Source: an uncultured Clostridia bacterium
GTDB lineage: Bacteria > Bacillota > Clostridia > TANB77 > CAG-508
Length of the DNA stretch: 64,000 nucleotides
Assembly: GCA_944386365.1 (NCBI GenBank)
Contig: CALXAT010000005.1
Coordinates: 44,268 to 108,267, forward strand
Direction of reading: 5' to 3'
A model generated the notes under the pieces. That model ran no database searches. It was not told where the DNA came from and was given only the letters and a program-made list of their open reading frames with translations. Below, one piece after another: positions 24,060-31,578 of this stretch. The translations under genes and the position numbers were made by a program. Every line of letters begins with the position of its first letter. Positions within the stretch are counted from its first letter, which is position 1.

Positions 24060-24779
24060 CTATTCTTCAAAATCTTCTTTATTTGTAATATCTATATACC
24101 AACAGTCATTTTCACAAAAGTTTGCTTTTTCTTCATCTGTAACTTTTAATAATTTTTTTATTTCATTTGTAAATTCAATATTATTTTTGGATATAACACA
24201 TTTTCTATCATTAGGGATATTTTGTGAATTAGTTGCTCTTAAAACTCCTAGCATTAAATTATCCATATTATTTGAAATGTTTACTGTTATAATTCCAACT
24301 TCATATTTATTATTATTTGGTTTATAATTTTCAAATATCATATCACAAGTATTGTTATTATCTGATAGCATATATCCTGTCATATAAATTTTATTTGTAT
24401 TAAAATCCAATAAGTTGACTTCTACTATTTCAGAGTGTTCAATAATTTCTAGTTTAAATTTTAGAAAAGCAGTTTTCTTTGTTGTAGGATAAATTCCTTT
24501 ATAATACATAAATAACATATTAGTTTTGAATATGTTTCTACTATTTTCTTTATTTATAATTTTTTCAGAACTATGAAACAATTTATTAACATTTATATTC
24601 ATTTCATAGCACATTATTGCAATTTGTTTAGGTGTAGGAGAAGTAATCCCTTTTTCAAATCTACTTATTGTGCTTTTAGTAACATTTAAAGCATAAGCTA
24701 AATTCTCTTGTGATAAGCCAGCTTTTTTTCTTTCATTTCTTAATCTTATCCCAAAATCTTTTTCATCAAATATAGCCAT
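24060..24779 (-). CDS. Cro/CI-type (XRE) transcriptional repressor
   Basis: 239 aa. The N-terminal helix-turn-helix is canonical: GIRLRNERKKAGLSQENLAYALNV, then TKSTISRFEKGITSPTPKQI, residues 10-55. The C-terminal 150 residues are a beta-rich domain I do not recognise; no Ser-Lys dyad of the LexA type is obvious. It is transcribed away from the structured RNA whose promoter begins 96 bases upstream, so it is well placed to control that promoter and its own. Likely the maintenance repressor of E1. Confidence 0.82.
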   Translation of the reverse strand: MAIFDEKDFGIRLRNERKKAGLSQENLAYALNVTKSTISRFEKGITSPTPKQIAIMCYEMNINVNKLFHSSEKIINKENSRNIFKTNMLFMYYKGIYPTTKKTAFLKFKLEIIEHSEIVEVNLLDFNTNKIYMTGYMLSDNNNTCDMIFENYKPNNNKYEVGIITVNISNNMDNLMLGVLRATNSQNIPNDRKCVISKNNIEFTNEIKKLLKVTDEEKANFCENDCWYIDITNKEDFEE

Positions 24780-24874
24780 AATATCAACCCCTTTGAATAT
24801 TATATCTACATCTTTAATTATACCATATTTTGACAGTTATTTCAATGCTAAAAACAGTCAATCTCTTGTGCCAG

Positions 24875-24903
24875 TTGATATTCAAGGAAAAATATGATAT
24901 AAT
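24875..24903 (+). promoter_or_regulatory. Promoter of the structured RNA
   Basis: TTGATA (24875-24880), 17 bases, TATAAT (24898-24903). It is divergent from the repressor gene. Confidence 0.7.
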
Positions 24904-24909
24904 ATAGTT

Positions 24910-25279
24910 ATCTATAAATAGATAGAATGGCTTTTGTCATTCCGCAAGCAACGCTTGTGATTAGTCAATAATCTCAGGCGTTGCAGTGCCTGACTTTTTC
25001 GATATATAACTTTCATTTTTGATTGTTTCTATATCTTGACTAATTATTTATTTACAGAAATAAATAAGAAAGGAAACAATCGACCATGAAAAAATTAAGA
25101 GTTATTCGGATGGCCAGGTACATAGAGCCATTCGGTTTTGGAGGATAACTTCCTCCAATTTCTGTTGATTTTTTTAATTTTTTAGTTTATAATAGAATTA
25201 GTAAATAAGTTAACTGCAATTAGCTTATTTATATAGCTTGAAAGCTTTTCTTGGTCGATTGTGCTTTCAAGCTTTTTTT
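24910..25279 (+). ncRNA. Structured RNA with competing hairpins, about 370 nt
   Basis: The transcript runs from the promoter to a strong terminator. In order: GAATG/CATTC; GCAACGC (24948) with GCGTTGC (24978) around GATTA/TAATC; a competing terminator-like stem TCAGGC/GCCTGA (24974-24993) followed by TTTTT that cannot coexist with it; GATTGTTTC (25021) with GAAACAATC (25073) around TTATTTATT/AATAAATAA; CGGATGGC/GCCATTCG; TTGGAGGA/TCCTCCAA; and the terminator GCTTGAAAGC/GCTTTCAAGC. The terminator loop GGTCGATTGT (25253-25262) is perfectly complementary to ACAATCGACC (25076-25085), which lies between AAGGA and an ATG. A 20-codon frame (25086-25148) could be translated, but its length is covered by hairpins, so it may not be coding. 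Confidence 0.65.
25236..25279 (+). terminator. Terminator of the structured RNA
   Basis: Perfect 10-bp stem GCTTGAAAGC/GCTTTCAAGC with a 17-nt loop and seven T. The loop carries the GGTCGATTGT sequence complementary to the RNA's own ribosome-site region. Confidence 0.85.
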
Positions 25280-25382
25280 GTGATTATTTAATAAGTTGCA
25301 AAATATGTAACATTTTCTTAATTGTTTTTAAATTTTATAATTTTTATAAAAAAATTAGCCCAAAATCATATATTTCGATTGT

Positions 25383-25428
25383 AAAAGTTGCAATATATAC
25401 AATTTTCGTTGCATATATTGTAACTTTT
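25383..25428. terminator. Long inverted repeat
   Basis: AAAAGTTGCAATATAT pairs with ATATATTGTAACTTTT (one G-U) across a 14-nt loop. It lies in the 250-bp gap between the RNA and the Spo0A-domain gene, where I see no convincing gene. Confidence 0.45.
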
Positions 25429-25529
25429 GATTTTTTGAATAGTTTCTATAAAGTTGCTATACTGATATTGTAATAAAAATTATCATTGTAAAACAATAGA
25501 TTAAAAAAATTATTTTTGGGGGAATATCA

Positions 25530-25970
25530 ATGAATGCTGATACTAATATAGTAATTAACCCTAAACAGATTATAACAATATTTAATATACTTCGTGATAT
25601 AGGGTTAAACACTAGCCATAGAGGTACGAAATATCTTAATAAAGCTGTTCAAATATTAGTAATTGCTAATAATGATATTGTTGTGATAAAAGATATTTAC
25701 AATAATGTTGCAAATTTCTATGGCAATATTACTCCAAAACAAGTGAAAAATGATATTTCTTATGCACTAAATAGCAGGATAGAAGAAAAAACAATAAACA
25801 ATTTTGAAAAAATTTTTGGTTTTGAATATGACCAATATTATTTTACTAATAAAACTATTATTGAAGAAATTGTACGAGTTATAAAAATACGGTACTATTT
25901 AACAATGAATTTATTATTAAATGATACCGTGTTTTTATTGTTAGTCTTGTTCTGCTGTATCGAATGTTGA
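25530..25970 (+). CDS. Stand-alone Spo0A C-terminal DNA-binding domain
   Basis: 146 aa. Residues about 14-75 match the sporulation regulator's effector domain: ILRDIGLNTSHRGTKYLNKA, then VVIKDIYNNVANFYGNITPKQVKNDISYALNSR, with the recognition-helix region intact. Residues 85-115 follow the end of Spo0A (FTNKTIIEEIV). The N-terminal receiver domain is absent, so it would not answer to phosphorylation. GGGGG lies before the ATG. The last 25 codons run through a hairpin with a T run (ACGGTA/TACCGT, 25889-25936) and overlap the convergent repressor gene, suggesting the original stop was lost and the hydrophobic tail is not native. Confidence 0.75.
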   Translation: MNADTNIVINPKQIITIFNILRDIGLNTSHRGTKYLNKAVQILVIANNDIVVIKDIYNNVANFYGNITPKQVKNDISYALNSRIEEKTINNFEKIFGFEYDQYYFTNKTIIEEIVRVIKIRYYLTMNLLLNDTVFLLLVLFCCIEC

Positions 25971-26177
25971 ATCTGCAAAAAATTCTCCTAAGGTAATTCC
26001 AAATCCTTCACAAATATGTAATATAGTAGCTAATTTTGGACTGTTACTTTTTCCATAAAATATACTAAAAACTGTAGAATATGATAATCCCGAATTAGTT
26101 GCTAACTTATTTAATGTTATATTTTGTTGTTTACAAAGAGTTATAATTCTCTTTTGAATAGCCTCTGAAAGTTGCAT
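25941..26177 (-). CDS. Small XRE-family repressor, 78 aa
   Basis: A single helix-turn-helix domain fills the protein: IQKRIITLCKQQNITLNKLATNSGL, SYSTVFSIFYGKSNSPKLATI, then LHICEGFGITLGEFF. GAGGTG precedes the ATG. It likely binds the twin palindromes at 26231 and 26286, which lie just upstream of its own start and flank a strong plus-strand promoter. Confidence 0.82.
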   Translation of the reverse strand: MQLSEAIQKRIITLCKQQNITLNKLATNSGLSYSTVFSIFYGKSNSPKLATILHICEGFGITLGEFFADSTFDTAEQD

Positions 26178-26230
26178 AAATTCACCTCTTTTTTAATGAA
26201 AAAATTATATCAAAAGAGAGATGTAAATAT

Positions 26231-26301
26231 TTGCGAGTAATCGCAATATTGTTATTGACTTTTAATTTTTCTTATAATATAATCATTGCGAACAATCGCA
26301 A
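26231..26301 (+). promoter_or_regulatory. Promoter between twin operators
   Basis: Two 16-bp perfect palindromes of the form TTGCGA-N4-TCGCAA lie at 26231-26246 and 26286-26301. Between them are TTGACT (26255-26260), 17 bases, and TATAAT (26278-26283), so the second palindrome covers the transcription start. The promoter reads toward the 89-aa gene at 26446. The small XRE protein next door is the likely ligand. Confidence 0.7.
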
Positions 26302-26445
26302 CAATAAAATCATAATACTTAATTTCACAAATTTACTAATAAAAAATTTTTATGTAAAAAGAACAACAAAAGTAGTATAATTCTAATAAGAAATTGACAA
26401 AATAATATAATAAAAATATGTAAATAGTGAAATGAGGTAATAAGA

Positions 26446-26715
26446 ATGGTACAAAATGTAAATAGTAGTTTAGAAGAAAAATTAAAAGAATTTGAAGGAA
26501 AATGTGTAACTATAACTCAAGATGGATTTTTAAAAAATAAATATTCAATACATAATTTAAAATACTTTATTGAATATGAAATTTTAAATATTACAGATGA
26601 AAAAAGTACAAATTATCTAAAGATAAACTTGAATCAAATATATAAAATTGAAATCAGTGAAAAGGATATTAAATTATATTTAGATAATGATATAATAATT
26701 TGTCTTAGTATTTAA
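26446..26715 (+). CDS. Cassette small protein A, 89 aa (copy 1)
   Basis: No family recognised. The protein looks beta-rich after a short helical start: KCVTITQDGFLKNKYSIHNL, KYFIEYEILNITDEKS, then YLKINLNQIYKIEI and LYLDNDIIICLSI. It has no membrane segment. A close paralogue lies at 29367, with identical gene context, which is strong evidence that the frame is real and part of a unit with the RHH gene and the prepilin-like gene. The upstream AGTAGTATAAT box is shared by both copies and is likely its own promoter, besides the repressed promoter at 26255. Confidence 0.75.
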   Translation: MVQNVNSSLEEKLKEFEGKCVTITQDGFLKNKYSIHNLKYFIEYEILNITDEKSTNYLKINLNQIYKIEISEKDIKLYLDNDIIICLSI

Positions 26716-26749
26716 AAAGATAGACTACAATGTCTACCTAAATAAAAAT

Positions 26750-26950
26750 TTATTTTTGCAATTTCTCTAATTTTTCTTTATCTTTTTCATCTAAATTATT
26801 TAGACTAAATTCTAATAAAGAAATTACAACTTTATTAAAAGATAAGTTTTTGAGATTAGCAAGATTTTGTATATCTTCAACTATATTTTCAGGTAGTCTA
26901 AGAGTTTTGCTAACTCCACTATGATTTTCTGGTATTTTTAACTTGTTCAT
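26750..26950 (-). CDS. Ribbon-helix-helix regulator, 66 aa (copy 1)
   Basis: The segment VSKTLRLPENIVEDIQNLANLKNLSFNKVVISLLEFSLNN is a ribbon-helix-helix fold: one strand (KTLRLPE) and two helices. Such dimers bind short operators through the strand. GGAGGT precedes the ATG. The amino-acid sequence is identical to the copy at 29671, while the DNA differs at several synonymous positions, a sign of selection on the protein. It is divergent from the prepilin-like gene across 137 bp that contain a conserved palindromic element, so it most likely controls that gene. Confidence 0.85.
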   Translation of the reverse strand: MNKLKIPENHSGVSKTLRLPENIVEDIQNLANLKNLSFNKVVISLLEFSLNNLDEKDKEKLEKLQK

Positions 26951-27004
26951 GTATGTAACCTCCTTGCAAGATATTTTATATTAAAAAACAAAATTAATAT
27001 GCAC

Positions 27005-27046
27005 CTAAAAACGCTTGCAAATGTTTTGCTGTTATGATATTATAAT
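27005..27046 (+). promoter_or_regulatory. Conserved operator/promoter of the prepilin-like gene (copy 1)
   Basis: TTGCAAATGTTTTGC (27015-27029), with arms GCAAA and TTTGC, is followed by GTTATG and TATAAT (27041-27046). The same block occurs before the second prepilin-like gene (29937-29965) although surrounding DNA has diverged, so it is probably the RHH operator overlapping the promoter. Confidence 0.6.
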
Positions 27047-27087
27047 TTCAGAGAATCAAAAGAAAAAATGAAGGGATTGAGTGAATT

Positions 27088-28251
27088 ATGAAAAATTTAA
27101 AAGAAGAATTAAAATATGGTAAGAAAGGTATTACATTAATTGCGTTAGTGATTACAATTATCGTGTTATTAATTTTAGCAGGAGTAACAATCGCGACATT
27201 AACAGGAGATAACGGAATATTAACAAGAGCACAAGAAGCAAAGAATAAAACAGAAATAGCAAGTGAAAAGGAACAAAATGAAATGAATGACATGGCAGTA
27301 ACTATAGATAAAGCAACAGGAAATTATAAAGCAGATAGAAGTAAATTAAAGGTTGGTGATTTTGTAAATTATGTACCAAATGTAGTGACTTCGAATTATA
27401 TGCAACTAACCGCTGAAACAACTGGAAGTGAAGAAAATAGTACAAATGGTATTGAGCAAGAAACATTACAATGGCAAATACTTAGTATAAATGATGATGG
27501 AACTGTAGATCTAGTAAGCAGTATGCCAACGAATGCAAGTGTTAATTTTTATGGGGCTTTAGGCTATAATAATAGTGTATATTTACTTAATGATGTATGT
27601 GAATATTTATATAGTAATGATAGTTTAAATGCAAAAGCAAGAAGCATTAATATTGATGATGTGGAAAAAGGAATGAATACCAATGGAATAGAAAGCAAAC
27701 TTTCTTATACTACTAGTCAAGGATTTACTTATGGAGATGAATACACCCATAGTATTAGTGGTTATAGCTTTTATCCATTATTATATGAAAAAGAAATTGG
27801 CTCAGGAATAAATACTAATGTTACCAAAAAAGAGGAAGATGGAGGAATAAAACAAAGTAATCCTTATTATAATGAACCTACAACAGATAGATATAGTCAA
27901 GCTTCTATAAATATGTTAACAGCAACAATGACATTTTATCAACTAACAAATGTACAAAATTTATTATTTACCAATGAAGCATTCTATAATCTAATTTTTG
28001 GATCAAATAAAAACTATTTTTTAGCCTCTAGATATGTATATTTGAGTAATACTGTTGCTAGTTTTGGTATTAGAGGAATTTTTGATAGTCCTACTAATGG
28101 TCTAACTATAAGTGGAGTTACATTATATAGTTCAAGTAATTATCAATATACTTCTAGTAGTCCACTTCCTCTTAGACCTGTAGTAACAATAAATTCAAAT
28201 ATAAATTTTATAGATGATAATGATGATGAAATTTGGGAATTAAATAGATAA
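27088..28251 (+). CDS. Prepilin-like surface protein, ectodomain type 1, 387 aa
   Basis: The N-terminus is charged (MKNLKEELKYGKKG) and then ITLIALVITIIVLLILAGVTIATL, a type IV prepilin-like signal with probable cleavage after the Gly at residue 14. The usual Glu at position +5 is Ala. A helical spine (AQEAKNKTEIASEKEQ) follows, then an ectodomain of about 320 residues: LQWQILSINDDGTVDLVSS, later FLASRYVYLSN and, near the end, LPLRPVVTINSNI. The late WL/LASR...RPVV pattern resembles lectin-like or sulfatase-modifying-factor-like (DUF6273-type) surface domains. It is probably exported and assembled or anchored as a pilin-like filament component. Assembly genes are not in the window. Confidence 0.75.
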   Translation: MKNLKEELKYGKKGITLIALVITIIVLLILAGVTIATLTGDNGILTRAQEAKNKTEIASEKEQNEMNDMAVTIDKATGNYKADRSKLKVGDFVNYVPNVVTSNYMQLTAETTGSEENSTNGIEQETLQWQILSINDDGTVDLVSSMPTNASVNFYGALGYNNSVYLLNDVCEYLYSNDSLNAKARSINIDDVEKGMNTNGIESKLSYTTSQGFTYGDEYTHSISGYSFYPLLYEKEIGSGINTNVTKKEEDGGIKQSNPYYNEPTTDRYSQASINMLTATMTFYQLTNVQNLLFTNEAFYNLIFGSNKNYFLASRYVYLSNTVASFGIRGIFDSPTNGLTISGVTLYSSSNYQYTSSSPLPLRPVVTINSNINFIDDNDDEIWELNR

Positions 28252-28458
28252 AAATTTAGAAACACTTGAAAATAAAGGGAATCTCCTTAAGAATATATTA
28301 CATGAATTATCACAGAAAATATATTTTAAAGAAGTTTTTTAATATGAAAAATGAATAGATAATTGAGAAAATGAAAAATGATATAAAAATGAGAAAATGT
28401 TCATATTAACAGAAAAAATATAAAGAAAATAATATTGGTATGTAAAATTTTTTAGCAA

Positions 28459-28572
28459 TTTTTAAAATTATTTATTCATGTTTTATTTACACGGAATATG
28501 CACGGATAAAATCTTGTAAATACTTAATTTTAAAGTGTTTACAAGATTTTACGATTATCCTGCCCACCAAAA
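28459..28572 (+). repeat. Right-end repeat 1 with attR core (E1 right end)
   Basis: TTTATTTACACGGAATATG, then an inverted repeat TAAAATCTTGTAAATAC/GTGTTTACAAGATTTTA, then ACGATTAT and the exact core CCTGCCCACCAAAA. The same series recurs at 31940 and, degraded, at 33628. The core is followed by a different hairpin with a T run (AAAATACAAG/CTTGTATTTT), as a tRNA terminator would be. The 28252-28458 stretch before it is AT-rich with no gene that I can see. Confidence 0.8.
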
Positions 28573-28638
28573 TACAAGGAAACTTGTATTTTATTTTTAA
28601 CCGCAATACAAACAAACGTTTTTGAAAAGGAGAAAACG

Positions 28639-29022
28639 ATGAATTTTAAAACAAATAAAGAAAAAGGAAATTCTGGTTTAGGTATGGCAATAGCATATTT
28701 TACTACAAATGGGTATGTTGTTTCAATTCCATTAAATGATACACAGGATTATGATTTGGTAATAGAAAAAGATGGAAACTTAAAAATGGTTCAAGTAAAA
28801 TCTACTGGTTGTAAAACAATTAATGGTACATATCAAGTAGCTTTAAAAAGTTGTGGTGGTACTAATGGAGGGACATATAAAACTTTAATTGATACTAAAA
28901 TTGATTTTCTATTTGTATTAAATGAGAGATTAGAAATGTATTTAATTCCCAAAGATAAAATTTCTAATAAAAGTACATTGACTTTATGTGATAAGTATAA
29001 AGAGTACAGAGTTAAGATTTGA
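28639..29022 (+). CDS. PD-(D/E)XK nuclease, intron-endonuclease-like, 127 aa
   Basis: KEKGNSGLGMAIAYFTTNGYVVSIPL at residues 8-33, YDLVIEKDGNLKMVQVKST at 42-60 and a C-terminal region with FVLNERLEMYLIPK match the small PD-(D/E)XK family that includes the group I intron endonuclease I-Ssp6803I. The Asp of YDL and the Q-x-K of VQVKST are the metal-binding positions; the early acidic residue often found after KG is not obvious (GNSGLG), which may weaken activity. AAAAGGAG is before the ATG. It sits 67 bases after a tRNA-Tyr end copy and about 9 kb from the intron in that tRNA. Confidence 0.78.
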   Translation: MNFKTNKEKGNSGLGMAIAYFTTNGYVVSIPLNDTQDYDLVIEKDGNLKMVQVKSTGCKTINGTYQVALKSCGGTNGGTYKTLIDTKIDFLFVLNERLEMYLIPKDKISNKSTLTLCDKYKEYRVKI

Positions 29023-29366
29023 GGTTGATTGAAGTTTGTTACTATTCTTTCACAAATATATAATAATGCATGCAATTTTGTTAATCTTGTTTTGTCACTC
29101 ATAAAACTTAAAATAGTTGAACAATGAATTCCAGACATCTTATATAAATTTCATACATTCGTATTTTTTCTTTCAAATAAAATTTAATTCTTTTTTCTAA
29201 TTACATTTGATAATTTCATTTTTAATATTTTACTTTTAAATACTTGAAATTATTTCGATTTTCCTAATTATATAAATTATTAAATATGTTATAAAACTAA
29301 TAAAAGTAGTATAATTATTCAATAAGTGAACAGAATAATATAAATTGGTGAAATGAGGTAATAAAA

Positions 29367-29636
29367 ATGGCAGAAAATATAAATAATAGTTTAGAAACAA
29401 AATTAAAAGAATTTATAGGAAAAAATGTAATTATAACTCAAGATGGATTTTTGAAAAATAAATATTCAATACATAAATTAAAATATTTTATTGAATATGA
29501 AATATTAAATATTACAGATGAAGAAAGTAAGAATTATTTAAAAATAAACTTGAATCAAATATACAAAATAGAAATAAAAGAAAAGGATATTACATTATAC
29601 TTAGATAATGATACAATAATTGAACTTGATATTTAA
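29367..29636 (+). CDS. Cassette small protein A, 89 aa (copy 2)
   Basis: Paralogue of the protein at 26446, same length, with most residues identical (both contain ITQDGFLKNKYSIH and YLKINLNQIYKIEI). Same upstream AGTAGTATAAT box and GAGGTAATAA start region. Unknown function. Preservation in two elements indicates a role within the cassette, perhaps in regulating or handling the surface protein. The 344-bp gap before it, 29023-29366, is AT-rich and has no gene that I can support. Confidence 0.75.
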   Translation: MAENINNSLETKLKEFIGKNVIITQDGFLKNKYSIHKLKYFIEYEILNITDEESKNYLKINLNQIYKIEIKEKDITLYLDNDTIIELDI

Positions 29637-29670
29637 AAAGATAGACTGCTAAGTCTATCTAAATTGAAAA

Positions 29671-29871
29671 TTATTTTTGCAATTTCTCTAATTTTTCTTT
29701 ATCTTTTTCATCTAAATTATTTAAGCTAAATTCTAATAAAGAAATGACAACTTTATTAAAAGATAAGTTTTTAAGATTAGCAAGATTTTGTATATCCTCT
29801 ACTATATTTTCTGGTAATCTAAGAGTTTTGCTAACTCCACTATGATTTTCTGGTATTTTTAACTTATTCAT
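29671..29871 (-). CDS. Ribbon-helix-helix regulator, 66 aa (copy 2)
   Basis: Protein identical to copy 1 at 26750 with synonymous DNA changes. Same fold, same divergent position 140 bp from the prepilin-like start, and the same GGAGGT-led ATG. Two identical regulators in one cell would cross-regulate both cassettes. Confidence 0.85.
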   Translation of the reverse strand: MNKLKIPENHSGVSKTLRLPENIVEDIQNLANLKNLSFNKVVISLLEFSLNNLDEKDKEKLEKLQK

Positions 29872-29931
29872 GTCTGCAACCTCCTTTGCAAGATATTTTA
29901 TATTAAAAAATAAAATAGTTATGCACCCGTT

Positions 29932-29968
29932 TTTACTTGCAAATGTTTTGCGGTTATGCTAATATAAA
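29932..29968 (+). promoter_or_regulatory. Conserved operator/promoter of the prepilin-like gene (copy 2)
   Basis: TTGCAAATGTTTTGC (29937-29951), then GGTTATGC and a TAATAT -10-like box (29960-29965). Identical 15-base core to copy 1. Confidence 0.6.
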
Positions 29969-30011
29969 AATATAGAAAATCAAAAGAAAAAATAAAAGGA
30001 GAGATTTAATC

Positions 30012-31514
30012 ATGAAGAAACTAAAAGAAGAATTAAAATATGATAAGAAAGGTATTACTCTTATTTCTTTAGTCGTAACAATTATTGTTTTATTAATTTT
30101 AGCAGGTGTAACAATATCTTTACTACTAGGTGATAATGGCATTATACAACAAGCAATAAATTCTAAAGAACAAACTGAAATATCATCTGTAAGGGAGCAA
30201 GCACGACTAGATATAGCTGATTGGACTGCTGATAGAGTGACAAAAGGAGAAAATACATATATTAACTCTTGGGAAGACTTAAAGTCTATCTTAGGAGCAG
30301 CCAATCCCATAGCTGAAAATAGATATTATGCAGATGTTACAGAACAAGGAATAATAACTCCAAGTGGATATATAGTTAATATAGAAGATTTTCTTAATCA
30401 AGAAACAATTGTAATAGATAAAAATCCTGGAATATTAGAAGATTTAGGCAATAATAAACTGCAAATAAGTTCAATGGAAGATTTAATAGCATTTTCATAT
30501 AATGTAAATAGTGGAAATGAAAATTATTTAGGAAAAACGGTTGTATTAGGTAGAAATTTAGATTTTAATGATGATAATTCATATGCAGATAGTTCCTCAA
30601 AGTATAGTATTGCAAAAAATGAAAACAATATCACAATAGGCTATATTCCTGATAATGGTAGCAGTACAAGTATAAAAGACCATTTAACTAATAAAGATGG
30701 AGAAGGATTTATACCCGTTGGCGGTGCAGGATATACCAATAGTAGTAATACATTTAAAGGAAATTTTGACGGTCAATTTTATTATCTAGATAACTATTAC
30801 ACTAATGCTACAAATTATTTTGGTGGATTTTTTGGAACTATTTCTACTAATGTAACTATTAGTAATTTTGGAATAGAAAGTGGAGAAACTAAAAGTGGTA
30901 GTGGAGCTCCTGCTGGAGGAATTATAGGCAATATAACAAATGGTAATATTAATATAACTTCTTGCTACAATCGTTCAAATATATCAGATAGTGCAAATTG
31001 TGGTGGTATTGTTGGTTATATAACTGGAGGAAATCAAATAAATATTACAAATTGTTTTAATACTGGGAATATCTCAAATGCAACTGGTCCTTCTGGAGGT
31101 ATAATTGGTCTTTTGCAATCATATTCTCAAGCCAATATTATAAATTGTTTTAATGTTGGAAATTTGGACTCACTTAATAGTAGTCCACTCGGAGGTATAA
31201 TTGGATTTCCTTCAACTTCAAATGATGGAGTTTGCTTAATAAGTAATTGTTATAACTCTGGAAACATAAGTGGCAATAGTAACGGTGCCATCACTGGACT
31301 TTTTTATAATAATACTACTACTATTAACACTTGCTATTATCTATCAGGAACAGCTTCAACTCAGGATGGAACTAATATAGGTAATCCTAAATCATTAGCA
31401 GAAATGCAAACTGACAATTTCTTAACTCAATTAATCAATGGCCAGACAGATACTTTATGGAGAAGACAGGATGGAATAAACAATGGTCTTCCTTATTTAG
31501 CTATTAATTATTAA
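30012..31514 (+). CDS. Prepilin-like surface protein, GLUG-repeat ectodomain, 500 aa
   Basis: The first 60 residues closely match copy 1 (KKLKEELKY, then KKGITLISLVVTIIVLLILAG), so the prepilin-like head is shared. The ectodomain is unrelated. After about residue 230 it has repeated units of the form GGIIG-x-NI-x-SCYN-x-GNIS, as in GGIVGYITGGNQINITNCFN, four or five times; these are GLUG-type repeats known from surface adhesins and proteases, which form a beta-solenoid. Ends in PYLAINY. AGGAGAG precedes the ATG. The shared head with a different ectodomain suggests exchange of the distal part between cassettes. Confidence 0.8.
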   Translation: MKKLKEELKYDKKGITLISLVVTIIVLLILAGVTISLLLGDNGIIQQAINSKEQTEISSVREQARLDIADWTADRVTKGENTYINSWEDLKSILGAANPIAENRYYADVTEQGIITPSGYIVNIEDFLNQETIVIDKNPGILEDLGNNKLQISSMEDLIAFSYNVNSGNENYLGKTVVLGRNLDFNDDNSYADSSSKYSIAKNENNITIGYIPDNGSSTSIKDHLTNKDGEGFIPVGGAGYTNSSNTFKGNFDGQFYYLDNYYTNATNYFGGFFGTISTNVTISNFGIESGETKSGSGAPAGGIIGNITNGNINITSCYNRSNISDSANCGGIVGYITGGNQINITNCFNTGNISNATGPSGGIIGLLQSYSQANIINCFNVGNLDSLNSSPLGGIIGFPSTSNDGVCLISNCYNSGNISGNSNGAITGLFYNNTTTINTCYYLSGTASTQDGTNIGNPKSLAEMQTDNFLTQLINGQTDTLWRRQDGINNGLPYLAINY

Positions 31515-31544
31515 ATCTGTTATAAATATTTATATAATCTATTA

Positions 31545-31578
31545 AAGAGGAGCTTAATATAACTCCTCTTTTATTTTT
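31545..31578 (+). terminator. Terminator of the second prepilin-like gene
   Basis: AAGAGGAG/CTCCTCTT with a 10-nt loop followed by TTATTTTT. Confidence 0.75.

Larger units (their letters stand above)
19945..28572. mobile_element. Integrative mobilizable element E1 at tRNA-Tyr, about 8.6 kb
   Basis: Bounded by a 14-bp direct repeat CCTGCCCACCAAAA, the tRNA 3' end at 19945-19958 and again at 28559-28572. Inside lie a MobV relaxase, hairpin-rich oriT candidate, tyrosine integrase, excisionase-like protein, two small genes (one frameshifted), a Cro/CI-type repressor, a structured RNA, a stand-alone Spo0A DNA-binding domain, a second repressor, and a cassette of a small protein, an RHH regulator and a prepilin-like surface protein. 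There is no conjugation machinery, so transfer would need a helper element. It is the newest insertion because it touches the intact tRNA and still has integration and mobilization genes. Confidence 0.85.

Noticed and set aside
24910..25279. CRISPR array, tracrRNA or retron
   Set aside because: The repeats are inverted pairs, not regularly spaced direct repeats, and no cas gene or reverse transcriptase is near.
25261..25473. Open frame of 70 codons after the structured RNA
   Set aside because: It begins inside the terminator stem and T run of the RNA, includes a long inverted repeat, and has no ribosome site; the hydrophobic translation reflects AT-rich DNA.
28833..29138. Open frame of 101 codons on the minus strand
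   Set aside because: Mostly antisense to the PD-(D/E)XK gene, without ribosome site or coding pattern.
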